Source: JANXVR01 sp034667405 (GTDB taxonomy: Bacteria > Actinomycetota > UBA4738 > HRBIN12). From it: a DNA stretch of 64,000 bases. Location: assembly GCA_034667405.1 (NCBI GenBank), contig JAXDJX010000014.1, positions 56,270-120,269 of the forward strand, read 5' to 3'. The notes under the pieces are model-generated. The model saw only the letters and a list, made by a program, of their open reading frames with translations, ran no database searches and had not been told where the DNA came from. This document shows, in pieces, positions 40,098 through 53,818 of the stretch. Every line of letters starts with the position of its first letter. Positions within the stretch are counted from its first letter, which is position 1. The translations under genes and the position numbers were made by a program.

Positions 40098-43000
40098 ATC
40101 GGCCTCCGCCCCGGTGAGGTCCACCGGGGCGGCGTCGGGGATGACCGTTTCGGGTAACAGGGCCGCGTCATCCGGTGCCGAATGGTTGGGCACCGCGGGC
40201 ACGGCGACGACGCCCAACTCGGTCAGGATGCGGCGGCTCTCCAGGTCGTCCTCTTCGTCCGGAGGCAGCCCCTCCAGGCGGGAGAGTTGTGCGAGCGCGC
40301 CCAGGGTGAGCGCGGTTTCGTAGGGGGCTTCCCGCGCGCGGCTGACCGCCAGGGCGGCGTCGAACGCCTCGCGCGCCTCGTCCATCCGGCCCAGCTGCAT
40401 CAACGCCCATCCCCGGACCCGCTGGAGCAGCGGCGTCTGTCCGCTCACGCCCTCCTGGGCCTCGGCTTTCGCCAGCGCCGCGTTCGCTCGTTCCAAGGCC
40501 GCCGTGGCCATCCCGGCGAACACCAGACATTCCGCGATCCGTCCGTCGGCGTCCATCGCATCCGTCGCGCTCCCCACATCGATGAACACGTCACGTGCAC
40601 GGATCAGGCGTTCCATCGCCTCCTCTACGCGGCCGGCCCGGCTGGCGAGTCGCCCCAGCAGGCTCTCCGCGAAGGCCACGCCCGCGCGGTCGCCCGCGGC
40701 GCGCCACACCCGCATAGCGTCGCGCAGCAGCGGATCGGCCTCTTCCAGGTGCCCCTGATCGGACAGGATCTCGCCGACGTTGCACGTGCCGTACGCCGCG
40801 CTCACGGGGTCTCCCGTTCGTTCGCGGGCGTCGCGGCCTTTCTCGTAGTGCGAGACGGCGTCGTCCCAATGTCCGTCGAAGTACTCGAACGCGCCCATGT
40901 TGTTGAAGACCATGGCCTGGCCCGCGGGGTCGTTCATCTCCGTGTAGATCTCCAGCGCGCGACGCGAGTTCGCATAGCTCTCGACGCGGCCTTCCAGCAT
41001 GAGCGCCCAGTCCAAGATGCAGTAGGCGTGGGCAAGGTTGTCGAGGTCCTGCGAGGCGCCGGGCTCGGCGATGGCGCGTTCGCACCAGGCGATGGCGTCG
41101 CGGCCACGTCCCTGCGCCACCTTGATGGAGGCATAGAACACGCAGAGCCGCGCGCGCTGACCGCTGGGGCCGACGCCCTCCAAACCGTCCAGCGTGCTTC
41201 GCCCGCGCGTCAGCAACCGGAGAGCGTCCGAGTAGCGCCCCAGGCGTTCGGGGATCTTCGCCTGCTTCAACAAGATGCGCGCCTCGGCGATGGGATCGTT
41301 GCGCAGCAGCCGGCGTCCACCGCGGAACGCCTCGCGCGCACGCGCATACTCACCCATCCGAACCAAGACGTCGCCGAGGGATTCGCGAACCTCCGCCAGC
41401 CGGCGTTCGTCGATCTCGACCAGTTTGCGCGAGGACTCGATGGCGCGTTCGTAGAACTCGGCTGCCTGGGCGTTCGCGAAATGGTCGCGCGCCCGGTCAC
41501 CCGAAATCAGTGAGTACGTCCACGCTTCGGGGAAGCGCTGGGCGTTGAAGTAGTGGAGCGAGAGCAGCTCGGCCACGTCGGAAGCGTCCGGAGCGGCCGC
41601 TTCGATGAGCTCGGCGGCGCGCGCGTGGAGGATCCGGCGGCGGCGATAGGGGAGACCTTCGAAGGCGGCATCGCGCATGAGCGCGTGACGGAACCGCCAC
41701 GTCCCCGGGCCTTGGGCCTCCAGGAACTCGCCGAGCGCCAGCCATTCGTTGTGACCCGGCGCCACACCGTCGGGCTCCAGCAGCTGCGTCACGAAGTCCT
41801 CATCGAACGCGACACCCAGCACCGCCACCGTGCGCAGCAGACTTCGCGCCATGGGTGAGAGCCGGTCGATCTGCGCGGTCACCACGGCCTCGACCGAATC
41901 CGGGAGCGAGTCCACGCCGCCCGCATGCGCCACCTGCACAAGCTCCTCCAGGAACAGCGGGTTCCCGCCCGAACGCTCGGCCAGCATCGCGCTCTCGCGC
42001 GGGAGGAACGGGTCCTCTTCAGTGGCGGCCTGGATGAGGCGCAGCGCGTCCTCGGCGTTCAATGGCTGCGCCGCGATGGTGTGCACGGCCTCGTTGTCGG
42101 GCGCGACGAACCCGGTGTCCTCGTCTCGACGCGTCACGCAGATCATCCACGGCGCGTCGCCGAGCCGCTCGGATACCAAGCGGAGCAACAGATCCCGAGA
42201 TAGTTCGTCCATCCAATGGGCGTCTTCGATGGAGATCACCGTGGGCCCGGTGAGCACCGCCGCCAAGAACGAACACACCGCGCGCTCCAGCTGATCCTTG
42301 CGGAAGGACTCGTCCAGCTGTTGCACCTCGGGGGTGGGTGGGAGTTCGGGCCCCGCCACCGTGGCGATGAGTGGCAACCACGGGGTGAGTTCGGGTGCTT
42401 GCTCCGCGACGGTTTCGCGCAGGCGTTGGAGCGTGACGGTGTCGTCGGCGTCGTCCTTCAGGCCGATCGCCTCTCGCAGGAGGTCACGGAACAGGAGGTA
42501 GGGGACGGACGCGCCGTAGAGTTCGCACGCGGCTTCGAGCGGCACGAAGCCCTCGGACCGGGTGCGCAGTTCTCGTAGCAGGCGCGTCTTGCCGATGCCC
42601 GGCGGTCCGACGATCTCGACCATCCGGCCGGAGCCGGTGCGCGCGGCGGCGAGGCCGTCGTCCAGGGCGCGGAGCTCGGTCTCGCGGCCGATCAGCGGGA
42701 GGTCCTGGTGGGTGAGCGCGCGGCGCGCGCGGGAGATCGGACCAACAGCGAAGGCGTTGATCGGCGCAGCCTTGCCCTTCACCAGGAACGGTGGGAGCGG
42801 CTCGGTCTGGAAACTCACGGTCGAGGCGTCGAGAACGCCTGCGGTGGCTAGGATCTGGCCGGGCTGCGCTTTCGCCATCAGGCGTGCGGCCAGGTTCACC
42901 GCGTCTCCCATGATGGTGTACGTCCGCCGGTACGACGGGCCGATGTTCCCGGCGAACACCGGGCCCAGGTTGAGCCCGACGCGAACATCGATGCGCCGGT

Positions 43001-43991
43001 GTCCTTCCACGATCTCCCGGAGCGTCAGCAACAGCCGCTCGGCGTCGTCGCCCGCGGCCATCGGCGCACCGGCGATCAGGATGATCTTGCCTCCGTCGTG
43101 GTCGACGTCGGTGCCCAAGAAAGTGACGCCGTTCCGATCGGCCGCGACCTGCACGTCCCGCACCAGCTCGTCGAGCGCCAGGGCCGCTGACGGGAACCCC
43201 TCTTCCGCCACCAACACATCGGTGCCTTCGTAATGCAGGAACGCGATGGCCACCTTTCGATGCTCTGGTTCGACGACGTCGGATTGGAGGTATTCGCGGA
43301 TGGCGAGCGGCACGCCTTGTGACAGATCCACCCCCGCCAGATCGATGTCGGCCTGGTTCGGGTCTGAGGCGATCCCGCCCGGCGCCTTCCGCAACAGGAA
43401 GCCGACGTTCTTCCACGCGCCGATCGACGCCTCGGACAGGAACCGCGCGGTCGAGGGACTGACCAACACCTCGCCCGCCGACGCGGTTCCCTCCATGAGC
43501 ACCGTTTCGCTCGCGGCGGGTCCCGTGATCATGAATTCCCGGTGCGATCCGCCCACCAGGAAGAAATCGAACCGTCCGCTGTGCACGCCGACCGACATCC
43601 GCAGCCTTATCTGTCCGGCCGAGGTCTCGATGGCCCCGATCTCGCGCAGACGCCGGCGCATCCCGTCGGCGGCTCGCACGGCCCGGAGCGGATGTTGATC
43701 GCCGGAGAAGAAGAGCAGCAGTGCGTCCCCGCCGAACTTCAACAGGCCGCCGCCCTCGGCGTAGGCTAGCGCCAGCAGCCGTGCGAACACCGACCCCAGG
43801 ACGTCGGTGACCTCCTCGGCGCCCACCTTGCCTTTCCGCGCCAGGCGTTCGGACATCTTTGTGAAACCGGAGATGTCCACGAAGACCACGGACCCGTCCA
43901 TCTCGCGGGCGATGCGATCGGGCTCATCGGCGAGCCACCGCAGGAGCAACTGCGGCAGGTAGGGCCTCAGGGGTGAAGTCACCTCGGGCAT
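40068..43991 (-). CDS. Tandem class III cyclase, AAA ATPase and TPR protein (soluble adenylyl cyclase-like)
   Basis: 1307 residues. Two cyclase homology domains: C1 at about 33-185 with metal-binding V-F-V-D-I-S-G-F-T-K-M-S and L-K-F-G-G-D-A-L-L; C2 at about 245-390, where the first Asp segment reads I-A-F-L-H-Y-E-G but G-D-A-V-N-L-A-A-R-L is intact. This asymmetric C1-C2 pair matches soluble adenylyl cyclases, where one composite active site forms between domains. An ATPase follows (Walker A G-P-P-G-I-G-K-T at about 445; I-S-I-E-D-A-H-W) and then helical TPR repeats to the C-terminus. It is probably a cytosolic cAMP synthase gated by ligands of the ATPase/TPR part. Divergent from lhr. Confidence 0.9.
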   Translation of the reverse strand: MPEVTSPLRPYLPQLLLRWLADEPDRIAREMDGSVVFVDISGFTKMSERLARKGKVGAEEVTDVLGSVFARLLALAYAEGGGLLKFGGDALLLFFSGDQHPLRAVRAADGMRRRLREIGAIETSAGQIRLRMSVGVHSGRFDFFLVGGSHREFMITGPAASETVLMEGTASAGEVLVSPSTARFLSEASIGAWKNVGFLLRKAPGGIASDPNQADIDLAGVDLSQGVPLAIREYLQSDVVEPEHRKVAIAFLHYEGTDVLVAEEGFPSAALALDELVRDVQVAADRNGVTFLGTDVDHDGGKIILIAGAPMAAGDDAERLLLTLREIVEGHRRIDVRVGLNLGPVFAGNIGPSYRRTYTIMGDAVNLAARLMAKAQPGQILATAGVLDASTVSFQTEPLPPFLVKGKAAPINAFAVGPISRARRALTHQDLPLIGRETELRALDDGLAAARTGSGRMVEIVGPPGIGKTRLLRELRTRSEGFVPLEAACELYGASVPYLLFRDLLREAIGLKDDADDTVTLQRLRETVAEQAPELTPWLPLIATVAGPELPPTPEVQQLDESFRKDQLERAVCSFLAAVLTGPTVISIEDAHWMDELSRDLLLRLVSERLGDAPWMICVTRRDEDTGFVAPDNEAVHTIAAQPLNAEDALRLIQAATEEDPFLPRESAMLAERSGGNPLFLEELVQVAHAGGVDSLPDSVEAVVTAQIDRLSPMARSLLRTVAVLGVAFDEDFVTQLLEPDGVAPGHNEWLALGEFLEAQGPGTWRFRHALMRDAAFEGLPYRRRRILHARAAELIEAAAPDASDVAELLSLHYFNAQRFPEAWTYSLISGDRARDHFANAQAAEFYERAIESSRKLVEIDERRLAEVRESLGDVLVRMGEYARAREAFRGGRRLLRNDPIAEARILLKQAKIPERLGRYSDALRLLTRGRSTLDGLEGVGPSGQRARLCVFYASIKVAQGRGRDAIAWCERAIAEPGASQDLDNLAHAYCILDWALMLEGRVESYANSRRALEIYTEMNDPAGQAMVFNNMGAFEYFDGHWDDAVSHYEKGRDARERTGDPVSAAYGTCNVGEILSDQGHLEEADPLLRDAMRVWRAAGDRAGVAFAESLLGRLASRAGRVEEAMERLIRARDVFIDVGSATDAMDADGRIAECLVFAGMATAALERANAALAKAEAQEGVSGQTPLLQRVRGWALMQLGRMDEAREAFDAALAVSRAREAPYETALTLGALAQLSRLEGLPPDEEDDLESRRILTELGVVAVPAVPNHSAPDDAALLPETVIPDAAPVDLTGAEADLLRGSQSGI

Positions 43992-44095
43992 CGAGACGTC
44001 CTTGCGTGGGGAGGGACGCTCAGTGTAGCGACCCGTCTGACCAGGGCGAAACCGTCGAACGGCCCGTTGTCGGTGGGCGGCACTAGGCTAGGCAG

Positions 44096-48487
<4,392 letters not shown>

Positions 48488-48488
48488 C

Positions 48489-49274
48489 ATGCCCGAAGGC
48501 GACACCATCTTCCGGACCGCCAGCACCCTCCGTCAAGTGCTGGCCGGAAAGGTCGTCACGCGATTCGAAGCGCCGGCGGTGCGCGGGACTGGGCCCGCGG
48601 TGGGCACGGCCGTCAGCGAGGTCGAGGCGCGCGGCAAACATCTCCTGATCCGGTTCGGCGACGACAGGACGCTGCACACGCACATGCAGATGCACGGGAG
48701 CTGGCACATATACCGGCACGGCGAACGGTGGAGGAAGTCGCCGGCCAAGGCGCGCGTGGTCATCGAGACCCCGGAGATGGTCGCCGTGTGCTTCGACGCC
48801 CCGGTGGTCGAACTGCTCGATCGGGGCGACCTGGCGCGACATCCGCAGCTGACGTCGCTGGGCCCGGATCTCTGCCTGAAGGATGCGGATATCGACGAGG
48901 CGCTCCGGCGGATGGCGTCGGTGGATCCGTCAGCTCCGATCGGCGTGGTGTTGCTCGATCAGCGTGTGGCCGCCGGGATCGGCAACGTCTACAAGAGCGA
49001 AGTGCTTCATGCATGTCGCGTCGATCCGTTCCTTCCTGTGGGAAGCCTCGGATCCGCGACGCGGCGTCGGCTCCTGGAAACCGCATCCACGCTCCTGCGG
49101 CAGAACCTCTCCGGCGGTCCGAGACGGACGGTGCGCGAGGGTCTCGCCGTCTACGAACGGGGCGGACGTCCGTGTCGCGTATGCGGGACGGTAATCAAGC
49201 ACCGGCGCCAGGGCGACGGAGGACGTTCGACGTGGTGGTGTCCGGTCTGCCAAACCACCGAAGCCGGGAGCTGA
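48489..49274 (+). CDS. nei: Fpg/Nei-family DNA glycosylase/AP lyase
   Basis: 261 residues. The catalytic N-terminal Pro-Glu (M-P-E-G-D-T), the H2TH region with V-L-L-D-Q-R-V-A-A-G-I-G-N-V-Y-K-S-E and the C-terminal zinc finger (C-R-V-C, then C-P-V-C) are intact. The G-D-T start and composition favour a Nei (endonuclease VIII) subtype, as in actinobacterial Nei2, which removes oxidised pyrimidines. It lies one base after lhr, a recurring actinobacterial pairing, so helicase and glycosylase are expected to act together in repair. The stop codon falls inside a terminator hairpin. Confidence 0.93.
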   Translation: MPEGDTIFRTASTLRQVLAGKVVTRFEAPAVRGTGPAVGTAVSEVEARGKHLLIRFGDDRTLHTHMQMHGSWHIYRHGERWRKSPAKARVVIETPEMVAVCFDAPVVELLDRGDLARHPQLTSLGPDLCLKDADIDEALRRMASVDPSAPIGVVLLDQRVAAGIGNVYKSEVLHACRVDPFLPVGSLGSATRRRLLETASTLLRQNLSGGPRRTVREGLAVYERGGRPCRVCGTVIKHRRQGDGGRSTWWCPVCQTTEAGS

Positions 49275-49287
49275 CGCTCCCGGCTTC
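49260..49287. terminator. Hairpin terminator containing the nei stop codon
   Basis: A perfect 12-bp stem GAAGCCGGGAGC (49260-49271), loop TGAC, GCTCCCGGCTTC (49276-49287). The nei TGA occupies three of the four loop bases. The terminator serves the lhr-nei unit and, from the other strand, the membrane-protein gene. No long T tract follows. Confidence 0.7.
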
Positions 49288-49309
49288 GAAGGTGGAGTGG
49301 CAGGCGTTA

Positions 49310-49585
49310 CTACGTGAGGCTGCGACGGCTGGTCGCTCCCGCGTAGATCCACACCAGAACCACGCCAACGATGATCGACCCGATCCAGGCGATCCCGTCG
49401 TTCTTCGGGAAGATCGCAGCCCAGAGAACGCCTCCGATGACCGCTGCGATGACCCCGACGATGATCGTAGACAGGACGCCCATGTCCTGGCGCCCCGGCA
49501 CGATCAGTCGCGCGAGGGCTCCGATGATGAGCCCCGCTACGATGTATACGAGGATGTCTCCGAACCCGATATCCATAGCAAGCAC
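49310..49585 (-). CDS. GlsB/YeaQ/YmgE-family small membrane protein
   Basis: 91 residues from a GTG whose AAGGGG lies six bases upstream; an ATG three codons later is the alternative. Three hydrophobic helices with Gly-rich signatures V-A-G-L-I-I-G-A-L-A-R, V-G-V-I-A-A-V-I-G-G and G-S-I-I-V-G-V-V-L-V-W place it in the transglycosylase-associated/GlsB family, stress-induced in several bacteria. The first loop has P-G-R-Q-D-M-G, as in the family. Precise function unknown. Confidence 0.88.
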   Translation of the reverse strand: MLAMDIGFGDILVYIVAGLIIGALARLIVPGRQDMGVLSTIIVGVIAAVIGGVLWAAIFPKNDGIAWIGSIIVGVVLVWIYAGATSRRSLT

Positions 49586-49663
49586 GTGTGTCCCCTTCCA
49601 TCGGCGGTAGGTCACCGCGTCTGGGAGGGTCATTCCCGCGTCTGCACCAGCGTAAACGCGGTA

Positions 49664-50935
49664 TCAGCTGGGGATATCCGGAGGTGACGCGAGCCTCCGG
49701 CGTCGCCGGCGCACCACCACCACCACCGCGGTCCCGATGACGGCGACGATGCCCGCGATCGCCACGGCGATGACTACCGTGTGGCCTCCTGAACCGTGGA
49801 GCGCCGTTCCCGCGGCCACGACGCAGGACTCGTGCACGCCGGCCGGAAACGTGTTGCCGCTCACCTCGAACCGGCCCGACCCATCGATCTCGAACATGCA
49901 CTCCCCGGGCGAGTCGGTGAGCGTGTTGCCCCTCGCGCTACCGAAGAAGTGGACGATGTACGCGGGGGAGATGAAGCGGTTGCCCGTCACCGTCATCGGT
50001 CCGCGTTGCGACTTGTTCCCCGCGCTGATGAACAGGGGAGAGGTTCCGGTCTGCACGTTGTCGTTGATGACCACGTCCGTCGTTTCCGTGCTTGAGCCAT
50101 GGGCGGCGATGTCCGAGATCCCGGCGTCCCCGAGGTGGTTCCCGGTCACCGTGATGTTCCGGAGGTAGCCGTGTTTGCGCGGCTCCAGATCGATCGCCGA
50201 ATGCGCGATGCGTTCGATGGTGGCGCCTTGGATAGTGAGGCCGTCGACCGCGTTGGCCGAGATCCCCTGCCGCCCGGCGCCAGTGCACACGAACGGCTGA
50301 CCCGGCTTGCTTCCGATCCAGATGTCGGTGGCGGGCGTGTTCCCCGCGAACGAGTTCAGATCCACGTCGGTGCAGTCGCCGGCGATGTTGCGGATGGTGA
50401 GTCCGGTCACCGTGACGTTCGAATCTCCGTGCAGCCGCAGGCCGCTGTCGTGTTCGTTGGCGACGTCGTAGGTCGGCATCTCCGTCGTGGGTCCGCCGCC
50501 GCTGATGATCCCGTTCTGCAGCGTCACGTTGTCCACGCCGTCCAGGGAGACCACCGGGCCGTTGCACTCGCGATTTGGCGTGCAGGCGGGTTCAGCGATC
50601 CGGAAGATGGTGGCGCCGTTGAGGTCGTAGATGACGTCGCTCCGCTGCGCCTGCCCGGGAGGTGGGTACCCCAGGTTGACGGTGAGCGCGACCATGCACT
50701 GAGCACCGGCCGGGAACGTGACCTGCGATCCGTTCTGCACCTGCGCCAAGAACGATTCGAGCGCCGGGGCGGAATCGGTGGTGGCGCTGCAGTCCTCGGG
50801 CGGCACGGCCACCGGGCCTGCGGGGAGCGGCGGTCCCGCCGGTGACGGTGTTGGAGTCGGGCTCGCGCGATGCGCCGCCAATCCCAGCAACGAGACCACC
50901 GCGAACATCACGGACACCACTGGACGTCGGGACAT
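49664..50935 (-). CDS. Secreted right-handed beta-helix protein with C-terminal membrane anchor
   Basis: 423 residues. An N-terminal signal (cleavage near A-A-H-R-A) is followed by a Pro-rich linker, then a parallel beta-helix with recurring G-x-T-I-x-x-x-x-x-x-x-I and N-V-T-L/V-x-x-x-x-I turns (about 130-360). One TM helix at about 386-410 and a run of Arg hold it in the membrane facing out. Pairs of Cys occur. Pectate-lyase-type folds often bind or cleave polysaccharides, but no catalytic residues are evident. It is followed four bases upstream by the TMEM175-like gene, suggesting coexpression. Confidence 0.8.
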   Translation of the reverse strand: MSRRPVVSVMFAVVSLLGLAAHRASPTPTPSPAGPPLPAGPVAVPPEDCSATTDSAPALESFLAQVQNGSQVTFPAGAQCMVALTVNLGYPPPGQAQRSDVIYDLNGATIFRIAEPACTPNRECNGPVVSLDGVDNVTLQNGIISGGGPTTEMPTYDVANEHDSGLRLHGDSNVTVTGLTIRNIAGDCTDVDLNSFAGNTPATDIWIGSKPGQPFVCTGAGRQGISANAVDGLTIQGATIERIAHSAIDLEPRKHGYLRNITVTGNHLGDAGISDIAAHGSSTETTDVVINDNVQTGTSPLFISAGNKSQRGPMTVTGNRFISPAYIVHFFGSARGNTLTDSPGECMFEIDGSGRFEVSGNTFPAGVHESCVVAAGTALHGSGGHTVVIAVAIAGIVAVIGTAVVVVVRRRRRRLASPPDIPS

Positions 50936-50938
50936 CGA

Positions 50939-51571
50939 TCAGTCGGTCACCGAGGGTGCGAAGCGGCGGTCCGGGATGAACCACATGATCGACACCGCCG
51001 CATAGAGCGCGTACGAGATCCACGGCGTGACGAACGCTAGGCCGACGCCGGCCGCGTAGAGCCCGATCGACGCGTACCCCTTGCGATCTTCGGCGATGGC
51101 TCGGCCGACGGTCGAATCCCGCCCGTTCACCCTGATGATCGCCCGGACCAACAGCGAATACGCGAACCCGGCCCCCAGGCCGACCATCCCGTAGGCGGCC
51201 GCCGGGAAGGGCTTCAGGGGGAAATCGCGCACCCATTTCGTGGCTACGGGGATCAGCGAGAGCCACAACAGGAGGAAGAGGTTCGACCACATCACGGCGC
51301 CGCTGATCTTCCTCGTCGCCCGGAGCAGGTGGTGATGGTTGTTCCAGTAGATCCCCACGAACGCGAAGCTCAAGATGTAGACGAGCAGCCCGGGGAACCG
51401 TTCCTGCAACGCTGAGAGCGTTGCGCCCGTCGGTGCCCGGAGGTCGAACGCCATGATCGTCATGATCACGGCCATGACGGCGTCGCTGAAGGCTTCGAGA
51501 CGCTCCGAGCCCATCTCGATCACGGCCGACCCGGATGGATCCTCTGGTGCCGCTGCCGGTTCGTCGTTCAT
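50939..51571 (-). CDS. TMEM175-family potassium channel-like protein
   Basis: 210 residues with six membrane helices. The family's selectivity motif R-x-x-x-F-S-D is present as R-L-E-A-F-S-D-A-V at about 24-32, followed by I-M-T-I-M-A-F-D. Bacterial TMEM175 proteins are K+-selective tetramers with six helices per subunit, matching this length. It sits four bases upstream of the beta-helix protein gene on the same strand. Confidence 0.88.
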   Translation of the reverse strand: MNDEPAAAPEDPSGSAVIEMGSERLEAFSDAVMAVIMTIMAFDLRAPTGATLSALQERFPGLLVYILSFAFVGIYWNNHHHLLRATRKISGAVMWSNLFLLLWLSLIPVATKWVRDFPLKPFPAAAYGMVGLGAGFAYSLLVRAIIRVNGRDSTVGRAIAEDRKGYASIGLYAAGVGLAFVTPWISYALYAAVSIMWFIPDRRFAPSVTD

Positions 51572-51607
51572 CGGGCCGATGATATGCCGGACGCCGGTTG
51601 AGGCGGG

Positions 51608-52048
51608 TTACGTGCTGATGCGCTCCGCCGCGTCCCGAACGTCGACGTCTTCCACCTCGATGGCCAGACAGAGCGTGCCCGTGACGCGATCGTTCCCATC
51701 GTGTGTGGGCACCACCGAGCACCGAACCGTGCTCCGCGCGCCGTGCAGTTCGAATTCGACCGTCTCGCCGCCCAACGCGGCCACGTGGGCTTCCAGGATG
51801 GCCAGGTTCGCCCCCTCCATGCCGAAGACGCCGATGAGGTCTCGGCCATGGCACCGGGACGGCGGTTGACCGATGACCTCGGCAGCTGCCCGCGTCACCG
51901 TCCGGAGTCGGAGCGCCGAGTCGGTGTTCCACAGGAATACCGGCCGCTCCGGCGCCGCGCCGCGGACCGTGTCCGTGCCCGCGAACCGGCGAACCGGTGG
52001 AGGCGGGGCCACCTGGTCAGTGATACCGATCAACTCCCACTGCCGCAT
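51608..52048 (-). CDS. PAS-domain protein
   Basis: A 146-residue single-domain PAS protein: P-V-F-L-W-N-T-D-S-A-L-R-L-R-T, an internal helix with A-A-E-V-I-G, then H-G-R-D-L-I-G-V-F and strands ending in V-T-G-T-L-C-L-A-I-E-V-E-D-V. No output domain is attached, so it may bind a partner or act as a ligand sink. The ATG at 52048 is preferred (GGGAGGGG eight bases upstream) over a GTG nine bases earlier. It lies 36 bases upstream of the TMEM175-like gene. Confidence 0.78.
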   Translation of the reverse strand: MRQWELIGITDQVAPPPPVRRFAGTDTVRGAAPERPVFLWNTDSALRLRTVTRAAAEVIGQPPSRCHGRDLIGVFGMEGANLAILEAHVAALGGETVEFELHGARSTVRCSVVPTHDGNDRVTGTLCLAIEVEDVDVRDAAERIST

Positions 52049-52203
52049 CTGCGTCACCCCTCCCGATGTCCGGATCCCGTTCGGGATCTCACTACCTGGT
52101 TTCGGGTAATGGGGGTCCTTCAGCGCAGTGGTCGTTCGGCCTATTTCTCCCCTCGGTCGAACGCCCGGTACTCCGGCCGTTCACCACGTAGCATCACGGG
52201 GCC

Positions 52204-52977
52204 ATGGCGAAGAAGAAGCGCAAACCGCGCATCCAACCGACCCGTCCTCCCGTGAAGTCCGAGAAGCGCCAGGAAGAACGCAAACAGCGGGCCGAGGCCG
52301 AACGCCGAGCGGCGAAGGCGCGCAGGAAGCGCTCGTTGCTGATCCGTCTGGGCGCAGGCGTGATCTTCGCCATCGGTGTCTACACGATCCTGCAGCTCTT
52401 CCGGCACACCTCGCCGCACACCCCACCGACCTTCGCGCCCTCATCATCTCCCACCGTGGACCCGTCCGTCCTTCCCGGCATCCAGGATGGGAACGCCCCG
52501 TGGACCGCCGGCAACGACGACGCAAACCTGAAGGCCCGGCTCACCGCTACCGGGATCGGCGCTCTGCCTGAGGAAGGAAGCGTCCTGCACATCCATCAGC
52601 ATCTGGACGTCTTCGTGAACGGGAACCCGGTGGTCGTGCCGGAATCCATCGGGATCCCGGCAGACGCGAGCTTCATCTCGCCGATCCATACGCACACCCC
52701 CGACGGGATCATCCATGTGGAGTCCCCGACGCGGCGCGACTTCACACTCGGCCAGTTCTTCGATGTGTGGGGGGTGAAGTTCACCTCGACATGCATCGGC
52801 GGCTATTGCAACAGCGGGGACGCGACCGTGTCGGTGTACGTGAACGGCTTCAAGGTGACGGAGGATCCCGGCCGAGTATTGCTGACGTCGCACGCGGAGA
52901 TCGTCGTCGCATACGGCACGCCGTCCCAGTTGCCGGACCCCATCCCATCCAGCCACACGTTCTCGGCCGGTCTCTAA
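52204..52977 (+). CDS. Membrane-anchored protein with His-rich extracytoplasmic domain
   Basis: 257 residues. A very basic cytoplasmic N-terminus (about 45 residues of K/R/E helix) precedes one TM helix at about 47-66 and a Pro/Ser-rich linker. The outer domain has I-H-Q-H-L-D-V-F-V-N-G at about 128-138 and I-H-T-H-T-P-D-G-I-I-H-V at about 160-171; the clustered His residues look like a metal site. Later C-I-G-G-Y-C-N-S has a Cys pair. The fold is not recognised; similar genes recur in Actinobacteria and Chloroflexi as unknowns. It shares a four-base stop overlap with the convergent S51-like gene. Confidence 0.75.
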   Translation: MAKKKRKPRIQPTRPPVKSEKRQEERKQRAEAERRAAKARRKRSLLIRLGAGVIFAIGVYTILQLFRHTSPHTPPTFAPSSSPTVDPSVLPGIQDGNAPWTAGNDDANLKARLTATGIGALPEEGSVLHIHQHLDVFVNGNPVVVPESIGIPADASFISPIHTHTPDGIIHVESPTRRDFTLGQFFDVWGVKFTSTCIGGYCNSGDATVSVYVNGFKVTEDPGRVLLTSHAEIVVAYGTPSQLPDPIPSSHTFSAGL

Positions 52978-53729
52978 GGGGCGGCGGTCGTCTTAGGCTG
53001 CGGGATCCCATGGATGATCTCTCCCGACCGGAAGGTCGTGCGTTCGTCCTCCAGCAAAACCGTCACGTCGCCGGGCCCATAGGCGCGCCACACCCAGTCC
53101 TGCCACAGGGCGGCCGAGCGTTCGTCGATGCCGATCAGCACCGCATCCTTCTGTGGCCGGGCCGCCAGGGAGGCTGCAACCCAGCCTTCCCCGAACGTGT
53201 CGAAGTGGGGGATGACCGCCGTTCGTGGAACCACCCCGAGCGCCGGCCGGTACAGGCGGCTCGCGTCGCCGGGGTGCCGGTCGCGGATCAGGGTCCACGC
53301 TCCGAGCGCCATGGCGCCGGCGGACGACCCTGCGAGCGCGGCGCCCTCCCGCCACGCCGCAACGATCGAGTCCCACACAGGAGTTCCGGCAAGCGTGGTC
53401 GGCACCCTGCCCGGGTCGCCTCCGACCAGGTAGAAGAACCTCCCCGCGCGGGCGCGGGAGGTGATCGCCGCGGAGGTGACGTCGCGCTTGCGGATGGCCG
53501 GCAGTTCCTGGACGTCGAGCCCCAGCCGGTCGAACCACGCCGTCGCGTGCCGGACCGCCATCTCCGGGTGACCGCGTCCGGCCGCCGTGGCCAGCACGAA
53601 TGCCGGTCCCTCATCTGCGGCAGCGACGAGGACGTGATCCTGCGGTTCGTTACCCGGGTTCAGCTCGTTGCCGCCGACCAGCGCGAGCGGTCCGGGGCCA
53701 GATGGCGTAGCCGCCGATGTGGAGGTCAT
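52974..53729 (-). CDS. Peptidase S51 / cyanophycinase-like protein
   Basis: 251 residues. The nucleophile Ser sits in A-G-S-S-A-G-A-M-A-L-G, the fold and loop typical of the S51 class. Other cues are the opening L-A-L-V-G-G-N-E, Y-L-V-G-G-D-P-G, V-I-P-H-F-D-T-F-G-E-G and I-G-I-D-E-R-S-A. Members cleave Asp-X dipeptides or cyanophycin. The start at 53729 is chosen because earlier in-frame codons have no family resemblance. Confidence 0.82.
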   Translation of the reverse strand: MTSTSAATPSGPGPLALVGGNELNPGNEPQDHVLVAAADEGPAFVLATAAGRGHPEMAVRHATAWFDRLGLDVQELPAIRKRDVTSAAITSRARAGRFFYLVGGDPGRVPTTLAGTPVWDSIVAAWREGAALAGSSAGAMALGAWTLIRDRHPGDASRLYRPALGVVPRTAVIPHFDTFGEGWVAASLAARPQKDAVLIGIDERSAALWQDWVWRAYGPGDVTVLLEDERTTFRSGEIIHGIPQPKTTAAP

Positions 53730-53818
53730 AGCGGGCCGACTGTAGCGCGGCCCGGTTCCGTGCGCATGGGTCCGCCTCACCGGTTCGGCGATCCCGATTC
53801 CGGGGATACAGTGGTCCT

